This document shows, in pieces, positions 25,669 to 36,562 of a stretch of DNA of 36,562 bases. The position numbers and the translations under genes are program-made. Origin of the DNA: Pseudomonadota bacterium (GTDB lineage Bacteria; Pseudomonadota; Alphaproteobacteria; Caulobacterales; Caulobacteraceae). The notes below the pieces were generated by a model that worked only from the letters and a program-made list of their open reading frames with translations, was not told where the DNA came from and searched no databases. The stretch covers positions 1 to 36,562 of the forward strand of contig JAKAZA010000024.1 of the NCBI GenBank assembly GCA_021816155.1, in the 5' to 3' direction. Every line of letters starts with the position of its first letter. Position 1 is the first letter of the stretch.

Positions 25669-25702
25669 CGGACCGAGGCGCCGGGGACAAGGGGTTGTCT
25701 CG

Positions 25703-26200
25703 ATGGACTCCGACCGCACGCCGAATGAAGGCGCTACGCTCACTTGGGGCGTGAAGCAGAGCTTCCGCGCCTATGTCGAAGGTTCGGGGGGCGTGATCGA
25801 GGTCGGCGAGGGCGCCCGGCGCGCCGCCGACGGCGAGTTCGTGTTCGCGTCAGCGCCGGGCGCGGGCCTCAGGCTGAACGCCGACGGCAAGCCGGAGGGA
25901 GCGGGCCGGTTCTTGGGCGAGGTCAGGTGCCAGGCGCACGGCGGCATGCTCGACGTCTTCCTCGCCGATCCCGGCGTCGAGGTCGGACCTGCCGGCGCCG
26001 CTGTCACCGTCGCCGACAGTCGCACGCGGGACCGCCGTGTCGAACTCGCGCTGCTCGACCTCGCCGCGGCGAAGGTCGGCGACGAGGGCGAGATCGTGAT
26101 TCCCGCGAAGCTCTCGAAAGATGGCTGGCGGATCCTTGGCGACCACTATCTGCCGTCGACGCCGCTCGACCCGCTTCGCCTGAAGCTGCGGCCGAGCTGA
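25703..26200 (+). CDS. HtaA-domain protein, possible haem binder
   Basis: A 165-residue protein that is essentially one HtaA domain: LTWGVKQSFRAYVEG at the start (Tyr24) and RCQAHGGMLDVFLADPGVEV (His79) in the middle. In Corynebacterium, HtaA domains bind haem at the cell surface through conserved Tyr and His; corresponding residues are present here. There is no signal peptide or anchor, so this copy appears cytoplasmic, unlike the actinobacterial haem-uptake proteins. It probably lies in an operon with the GST. The ATG at 25703 has AAGGGG eight bases upstream. The domain match is from pattern recognition; haem binding is inference. Confidence 0.7.
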   Translation: MDSDRTPNEGATLTWGVKQSFRAYVEGSGGVIEVGEGARRAADGEFVFASAPGAGLRLNADGKPEGAGRFLGEVRCQAHGGMLDVFLADPGVEVGPAGAAVTVADSRTRDRRVELALLDLAAAKVGDEGEIVIPAKLSKDGWRILGDHYLPSTPLDPLRLKLRPS

Positions 26201-26231
26201 CCGGGACGGACGCCTCGCCGGACGACGGACG

Positions 26232-27473
26232 TCAGGCCGCCTCCAGACCGAGCACGCGGGCCCGATGCTCGGGCGTGAACACCGCCGCCGGCAGGGTTTC
26301 CGGCCCGGCCATCACCGCGAAGGCGTGGGCGCGCAGGGACGGGTCCGACGCCGCCCGCGCGAAGTGCTCCTGGCGCCGCGCCCTGGCCGCATCGCCGAAC
26401 TCCATGTCGAGCGCAGACTGCAGCGCGGCGGTGAAGCGCAGCCGCCGCATGCGTTCGGCGCGCTCCTCGGCGTAGGGGGCGAACAGCGCGCTCGACCAGT
26501 CGTCCGACTGGAGCATGAGTTCGCTCACCGTCCGCACGTCGCGATAGGTGATCGAAAGGCCGAGGCCGATGATCGGGTCGTTCCAACCGGCCGCGTCGCC
26601 CACCAGCACGACGCCCGGCGCGAATGGCCGGTCGGTCCACGAGTCGCTGTTGACGTAGCTGAGGAGCGGCCCGGCCGGTCGCCCGGCGACAAGGCGCGCG
26701 TTGTCTGGGCTCGAGCGCATGCCGAAGGTGTCGAGGAAGCGGCGCGCCCCATCAGCCCCCTTGAAGCGGCCGGCCTCGGAGAGCGCGTAGCCGCCGTAGA
26801 CGCGGACCCTCCCGCCACCTTGCGGAAAGGCCAGGAACGCGAAGTCGCCCTCGGTGCCGATCGCCTGCAGGTCGTCGCTCCAGCCGTCGGCGCCTTCGAC
26901 CAGCAGCCCGGCGAACCAGTGATGCGGTGCGTCCTGATGCAGCTCGACGCCTGCCGCCTCGCGCACCTGGGAGGTGCGGCCGTCGGCGCCGACGACGAGC
27001 CGCGCGCGTGCCTGGTGCAGGGCGCCAGCGTGTTCGTAGGCGACGCCCGGCGACGCGCCGAGGTCGATCCTGGCGACGTTGGCGCCGCGTTTCACCTCGG
27101 CGCCGGCCGCAGCCGCGGCTTCGATCAGCGTCTGGCAGTGGCGCGGATGGCCGAGGCAGAGCGGCCCCGGAACGCCTTCCTTGAAGACGCCGAGCGGCAG
27201 CGCGGCTGCGGCGGCGAGGGCCGGGTCCAGGGATTCGTCGAAGGTTATGTGTCGCGTCAGGTGGTGTCCGCCCGCGCTGACCAGCAGGTCGTACAGTCCC
27301 AGCCGCTTCACCTCGGCGACGCCCCACGGCGCGATCCATTCGCCCCGCACCCGATCCTCGAACGCCTCGCTGCGTTCGAGCAGGAGGATCCGCCTGCCGG
27401 CGCGCGCCATGACCGTGGCCAGCGCCGACCCTCCGATCCCGCCGCCGACGATGATGAGGTCGTAGCTGTGCAT
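26232..27473 (-). CDS. FAD-dependent monooxygenase (PHBH fold)
   Basis: A 413-residue flavoprotein with the dinucleotide motif IIVGGGIGGSALA at 7-19, the DG motif (VVGADGRTSQVR) and the late GD motif (VLVGDAAGWNDPIIGLGLS), the three fingerprints of class A flavin monooxygenases and related halogenases/dehydrogenases. No membrane anchor. The substrate is not evident. It converges with the HtaA-domain gene (31 bp between stops) and is divergent from the aldo/keto reductase by 159 bp. Confidence 0.9.
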   Translation of the reverse strand: MHSYDLIIVGGGIGGSALATVMARAGRRILLLERSEAFEDRVRGEWIAPWGVAEVKRLGLYDLLVSAGGHHLTRHITFDESLDPALAAAAALPLGVFKEGVPGPLCLGHPRHCQTLIEAAAAAGAEVKRGANVARIDLGASPGVAYEHAGALHQARARLVVGADGRTSQVREAAGVELHQDAPHHWFAGLLVEGADGWSDDLQAIGTEGDFAFLAFPQGGGRVRVYGGYALSEAGRFKGADGARRFLDTFGMRSSPDNARLVAGRPAGPLLSYVNSDSWTDRPFAPGVVLVGDAAGWNDPIIGLGLSITYRDVRTVSELMLQSDDWSSALFAPYAEERAERMRRLRFTAALQSALDMEFGDAARARRQEHFARAASDPSLRAHAFAVMAGPETLPAAVFTPEHRARVLGLEAA

Positions 27474-27632
27474 GGGTCCGCCCCGCCGCCTTCGAGGCGC
27501 CAGCGTGCCGTCATGCGGGAGGCCAGATCAAGCCTGACCCTACGGAGCGAACCCCGCGTCCCGCAAGCGCGCGGCTGCCCCTGCGTCGGTGTTCCCTGTT
27601 CACGGCGCAGCGGCGGGCCTAAACAGTCACTC

Positions 27633-28622
27633 ATGCAGCGCACCCAGCTCGGCCGCACCGGCCTCTCCGTTTCCCGCCTCTGCCTCGGCACGATGACGTT
27701 CGGGCTGCAGTGCGAGGAGCCGCTCAGCCACCAGATCCTCGACCGCGCCGCCGAGGGCGGCATCGACTTCCTCGACACCGCCGACGTCTATCCGCTCGGC
27801 GGCGGCGCCAACACTGTCGGGCGCACCGAGGAGATCGTCGGTGACTGGCTCGCCGGCAAGCGTCACGACTACGTGCTGGCGACGAAGTGCGTCGGCCGCA
27901 CCGGCCGCAAGCCCTGGGACCAGGGCATGAGCCGCAAGCACATCCTCGACGCGATCGACGCCTCGCTGCGACGCCTGAAGACCGACTACGTCGACCTCTA
28001 CCAGTTGCACAGCTACGACCCCACGACCCCGCTCGACGAGGCGCTGGAGGCGCTGGACTGCGTAGTGGAGAGCGGCAAGGCCCGCTACGTGGGTGTCTCC
28101 AACTGGCCGGCCTACAAGGTCGCCAGGGCCATCGGGCGCGCCGAGCTGAAGGGCTGGGCCGGGATCACGACCCTGCAGCCGCGCTACAACCTCCTTTTCC
28201 GCACGTTCGAGCGCGACCTCCTGCCGCTCGCCCACGAGGAGGGGATCGGCGTCATCCCCTACAACCCGCTGGCCGGCGGCATGCTGACCGGCAAGCACAG
28301 GCCGGGCGCGCCGCCGCAGGGCACGCGCTTCACGCTCGGCACGGCGGGCGCCCGTTACCAGGAGCGCTACTGGCACGAGCGCGAATTCGCCGCGGTCGAG
28401 GCGTTGAAGGGCGTGGCGGCCGAGGCCGGCATGAGCCTCGCCACGATGGCGGTAAGCTGGGTTCTCGCCAACCCCGCCATAAGCGCTCCGATCGTCGGCG
28501 CCAGCCGTCCAGACCAGCTTCCCGAGAGCCTCGCCGCCGCCGACAAGCCGCTTCCGCCAGACCTGAAGGCGAAGCTCGACGAGTTGACCCACGAATGGCG
28601 CGCCCTCGACGCCGAGCGGTGA
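27633..28622 (+). CDS. Aldo/keto reductase
   Basis: A 329-residue NADPH-dependent reductase of the AKR superfamily. The catalytic tetrad is present: Asp48 and Tyr53 (FLDTADVY), Lys in VLATKC and His in YQLHSYD. The NADPH-binding C-terminal [13 protein letters not shown] is conserved. Closest in pattern to the YghZ/Tas/YajO-like AKRs that act on aldehydes. The ATG at 27633 starts the conserved [21 protein letters not shown]; the longer track ORF upstream is antisense. recF follows after 28 bp. Confidence 0.92.
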   Translation: MQRTQLGRTGLSVSRLCLGTMTFGLQCEEPLSHQILDRAAEGGIDFLDTADVYPLGGGANTVGRTEEIVGDWLAGKRHDYVLATKCVGRTGRKPWDQGMSRKHILDAIDASLRRLKTDYVDLYQLHSYDPTTPLDEALEALDCVVESGKARYVGVSNWPAYKVARAIGRAELKGWAGITTLQPRYNLLFRTFERDLLPLAHEEGIGVIPYNPLAGGMLTGKHRPGAPPQGTRFTLGTAGARYQERYWHEREFAAVEALKGVAAEAGMSLATMAVSWVLANPAISAPIVGASRPDQLPESLAAADKPLPPDLKAKLDELTHEWRALDAER

Positions 28623-28650
28623 CGCTCCGCGCCTGCCCGGGGGAAGCGTA

Positions 28651-34024
<5,374 letters not shown>

Positions 34025-34206
34025 GCGGCCGCTATGGCAGGCGCGGCGAGTCCGCGCCACCCGGCGCGCGCCGCGGCCGCATGCTTAACGCCTGTTCACC
34101 GTTCCTCAACCGGGTGGAGCGCTCAATCGGCATGCGATAAGAGCGCCGACGGGGAGAGGGCGCTTCGACCACGACGTAGCCTTAGCGCAAGCGAGCGACG
34201 AGACTC

Positions 34207-36201
34207 ATGCCGGCCCCGAAAGGCGCCCCTCGCGCCCGGCGCACGCCGTTGCAGGCGCTGATCTACTGGACGCTGGTCCTCGGCGTCTGGGGACTGATCT
34301 TCGTCGTCGGATTCCTAGCCGTCTTCGCCACCGATCTGCCCGACACCTCGACGCTCTACGACGTCAAGCGCCAGCCCTCGATCTCGTACCTCGACCGCTC
34401 CGGCGCGCTCGTGGCGGTGCGCGGCACGCAGGAATCACCGCCGGTCGATATCGACAAGCTGCCGCCCTACGTGCCGGCCGCCTTCATCGCCATCGAGGAT
34501 CGCCAATTCTATCACCACTTCGGCTTCAATCCCTGGGGGATGGTCCGCGCCGAGTATTACAACCTCACCCATCCGGGCGGCCCGCTGCAGGGCGGCTCGA
34601 CGATCACCCAGCAACTCGCCCGCAACCTCTTCCTCACTCCCACCCAAAGCATCCGCCGCAAGGTGCAGGAGCTGATCCTCGCGGTCTGGCTCGAGATGCA
34701 TTTCTCGAAGAAGCAGATCCTGGCGCTCTATCTGAACCGCGTGAATTTCGGCGGCGGCGCCTACGGGATCGAGGCGGCCGCGCAGCGCTACTTCAACAAG
34801 CCCGCCTCGCAGCTGACGCTCGGCGAGGCGGCGTTGCTGGCCGCGACGATGAAAGGGCCGAGCCGCTACAATCCGGCCGCCAACAGCGAGCGCGCGGCGA
34901 GGCGCGCGACCGAGGTGCTCAACGCAATGGTCGAGACCGGGGCGATCACGCCGCAACAGCGCGACGAGGCGTTCGCCCACCCGGTCCACGTCTCGGCGAC
35001 GCTGGCGAGCCAGCGCGCGCAGTATTTCACCGACTGGCTCGACAGCCAGGTGCGTTCGATCATCGGCAGGGAGCCGACGCAGGACCTCGTGGTCGAGACG
35101 ACGCTCGACCTTCCGATCCAGGCCGCGGCGGAGCAGGCGGTGCGCGCCGGCGTCGCCGCACACGCGGGCCAGGGCGTCCAGCAGGCGGCGCTCGTCGCGC
35201 TCGACGGGGAAGGGCGGGTGCGCGCCTACGTTGGCGGAGTCTCGTACGCCGAGAGCCAGTACGATCGGGTGACCGAAGCCATGCGGCAGGCCGGCTCGGC
35301 GTTCAAGCCGTTCGTCTACCTCACCGCGATGAACGCCGGACATACGCCGCAGGAGCAGGTGGTCGACGAGCCGATCACCATCGGCAACTGGTCGCCGCGG
35401 AACTACGACGGCAAGTACCTCGGGCAGATCACGCTGGAAACCGCGCTGGCGCAGTCGATCAACACGGTGGCCGCGAGGCTCGCCAATACGATCGGCACGA
35501 ACAACGTGGCCGCCACCGCCCGGCGGCTCGGCGTCACCACGCCGATCCAGACGGATCCCTCGATGGCGCTGGGCGCCGTCGAGGTCAGTCCCCTCGAGAT
35601 GGCCGAAGCGTACGACGCCTTCGCCAACGGCGGCTACCGCGTCCACGCCTACGCCATCGAGCGAATCCGCACCGCTTCGGGCCAGGTGCTCTACGACCAC
35701 TCGCTCGCGCGCCAGGCGCCGCAGCCGGTGATCGGCCAGCCGTCGCTCTCCGAGATGACCGAGATGCTGCGCCAGGTGGTGGCGTCGGGCACGGGCATGC
35801 GGGCGCGCATCCCGGGCTACGACATCGCCGGCAAGACCGGCACCACCAGCGACTACCGCGACGCCTGGTTCGTCGGCTACACCGGCGGCTTCGTAACCGC
35901 CGTCTGGGTCGGGCGCGACGACAACACCCCGATGCGGCGCGTCACCGGCGGCGGCGCGCCGGCCGAGATCTGGCGCAGCTTCATGGCCCCTGTGCTGCCA
36001 AGGCTCCAGTCGCAGCCGATTCCCGGCGGCGGGCTCCCCGAGCCGGCCTCTCCCGGGCCGGCGTCTCCCGACGCGATCGCCAACATCCTCGACCACGGCC
36101 CGTCCGCGCCCGCGCAGGCGCCGCCTGGGCCGGCGCCTGCGGCCGCTGCGCCGTCGCCGCCGGCGGCGCAGCGTCAGACGCAGGAAAATCCGCCGTTCTG
36201 A
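34207..36201 (+). CDS. Class A penicillin-binding protein (PBP1A family)
   Basis: A bifunctional peptidoglycan synthase in the inner membrane. It has a cytoplasmic basic N-terminus, one transmembrane helix (about 16-43), the GT51 glycosyltransferase (IEDRQFYHHFG with the catalytic Glu at about 97, GGSTITQQLARNLF, and LALYLNRVNFGGGAYGIE) and the transpeptidase with SxxK (GSAFKPF, Ser at about 363), SxN (SIN, about 417) and KTGTT (about 542). The C-terminal 60 residues are Pro/Ala-rich and disordered. At 664 residues it lacks the long insertion of E. coli PBP1A. The ATG at 34207 has no strong ribosome binding site. It converges with the methyltransferase gene. Confidence 0.95.
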   Translation: MPAPKGAPRARRTPLQALIYWTLVLGVWGLIFVVGFLAVFATDLPDTSTLYDVKRQPSISYLDRSGALVAVRGTQESPPVDIDKLPPYVPAAFIAIEDRQFYHHFGFNPWGMVRAEYYNLTHPGGPLQGGSTITQQLARNLFLTPTQSIRRKVQELILAVWLEMHFSKKQILALYLNRVNFGGGAYGIEAAAQRYFNKPASQLTLGEAALLAATMKGPSRYNPAANSERAARRATEVLNAMVETGAITPQQRDEAFAHPVHVSATLASQRAQYFTDWLDSQVRSIIGREPTQDLVVETTLDLPIQAAAEQAVRAGVAAHAGQGVQQAALVALDGEGRVRAYVGGVSYAESQYDRVTEAMRQAGSAFKPFVYLTAMNAGHTPQEQVVDEPITIGNWSPRNYDGKYLGQITLETALAQSINTVAARLANTIGTNNVAATARRLGVTTPIQTDPSMALGAVEVSPLEMAEAYDAFANGGYRVHAYAIERIRTASGQVLYDHSLARQAPQPVIGQPSLSEMTEMLRQVVASGTGMRARIPGYDIAGKTGTTSDYRDAWFVGYTGGFVTAVWVGRDDNTPMRRVTGGGAPAEIWRSFMAPVLPRLQSQPIPGGGLPEPASPGPASPDAIANILDHGPSAPAQAPPGPAPAAAAPSPPAAQRQTQENPPF

Positions 36202-36207
36202 GGCGGG

Positions 36208-36562
36208 TCACGGCTCGTATCGGCTGACCTCGAGGCCCGATCCCACGGGCAGCAGCACGCTGGTCATGTGCGGCTTGGCGCGGACGGCGCGGGCATAGGC
36301 GGCCACCTCGGCGCCGCCGGGCCGCAGCATGTTGTCGGCGACGAGGATCGCGCCCGGATTGAGCTTGGGGTGGAACGCCTCCAGGCAGGGAACGTAGAGG
36401 TCCTTCCACAGGTCGACGAGCACGAAGTCGATCCCCGCCGGCATCGCCTCGATCATCTCCACCGCGTCGCCGACCCTGAAGTCCACGAAGTCGGCGAGGC
36501 CCGCCCTGGTCGACATTTCGCGGGCGTGCGCCGACTTGTAGTCCTGCAGCTCCATGGTGATC
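36208..36562 (-). CDS. Partial O-methyltransferase-like SAM-dependent methyltransferase
   Basis: The gene enters from the right edge; about 117 C-terminal codons are visible. The reading ITMELQDYKSAHAREM at the edge matches the acidic loop after strand 2 of the SAM site (TIELxxxKSAxAR type), and IDFVLVDLWKDLYVPCLEAFHPKLNPGAILVADNM is the conserved metal/SAM region of the class I O-methyltransferase family (caffeoyl-CoA type). The Met at 36555 in the track is internal, not the start. Substrate unknown. Confidence 0.82.
   Translation of the reverse strand, partial: ITMELQDYKSAHAREMSTRAGLADFVDFRVGDAVEMIEAMPAGIDFVLVDLWKDLYVPCLEAFHPKLNPGAILVADNMLRPGGAEVAAYARAVRAKPHMTSVLLPVGSGLEVSRYEP

Noticed and set aside
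34084-34098. TTAACGCCTGTTCAC as a CtrA site between recQ and the PBP gene
   Set aside because: Only one TTAA half-site is intact; the second is TCAC, too weak to claim.
34094-34104. GTTCACCGTTC upstream of recQ as a possible SOS box
   Set aside because: The two GTTC half-sites are 3 bp apart; the alphaproteobacterial box needs 7.

Overview
The window looks like chromosomal DNA of a GC-rich alphaproteobacterium, most likely of the Caulobacterales (Caulobacter/Phenylobacterium type). The supports are a DUF1674 gene beside an apparent rsmB start, the hrcA-grpE pair divergent from rph, dnaN detached from dnaA, an alphaproteobacterial GAAC-N7-GAAC SOS box, promoter elements of the Caulobacter housekeeping type, an mmcB gene, and a RegB/RegA redox two-component pair. 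This assignment is inference from gene content; no rRNA gene is present. There is no IS element, phage gene, tRNA, rRNA or CRISPR array that I can support, and coding density is very high.

Layout. 1-844: the start of an RsmB-like gene, a DUF1674 (SdhAF4-type) gene and a small exported proline/cysteine-rich protein whose gene carries a perfect 34-bp palindrome. 848-8201: housekeeping metabolism and transport (pyrF, a MarC-family membrane protein, a short-chain dehydrogenase, kup, argG, a GPH-type sugar/cation symporter). 8288-11912: heat-shock and information genes (grpE, hrcA, rph, dnaN). 11913-14410: a regulatory region with four GANTC methylation motifs, an uncharacterised diiron protein with a strong terminator, a lipocalin, and mmcB behind an SOS box that overlaps its promoter. 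14459-18504: regA and regB, head-to-head with a SCO/SenC lipoprotein, then an intracellular polyhydroxybutyrate depolymerase. 18521-22277: a four-gene minus-strand block (YdjC-like deacetylase, D-aminoacylase-type amidohydrolase, TauD-like dioxygenase, small tautomerase) that looks like an undescribed catabolic operon. 22386-28622: a YgjP-like metalloprotease, a tandem aspartyl protease/TPR protein, a glutathione transferase followed by an HtaA-domain (haem-binding type) protein, a flavin monooxygenase and an aldo/keto reductase. 28651-36562: recF-gyrB, recQ, a class A penicillin-binding protein and the 3' part of a SAM methyltransferase.

How the parts fit. Several genes serve DNA replication and repair (dnaN, recF, gyrB, recQ, mmcB), and signals for SOS control and possibly cell-cycle methylation are visible. 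RegB/RegA with SCO forms a redox-sensing and cytochrome-oxidase-assembly unit. The most unusual items are the palindrome inside the small secreted-protein gene, the dyad in front of it, the catabolic block and the HtaA-domain protein. Three convergent gene pairs (rph/dnaN, YgjP-like/TPR, gyrB/recQ) end inside a shared CTAG, so their transcripts must overlap or stop within coding sequence. Several starts are TTG codons behind strong ribosome binding sites.
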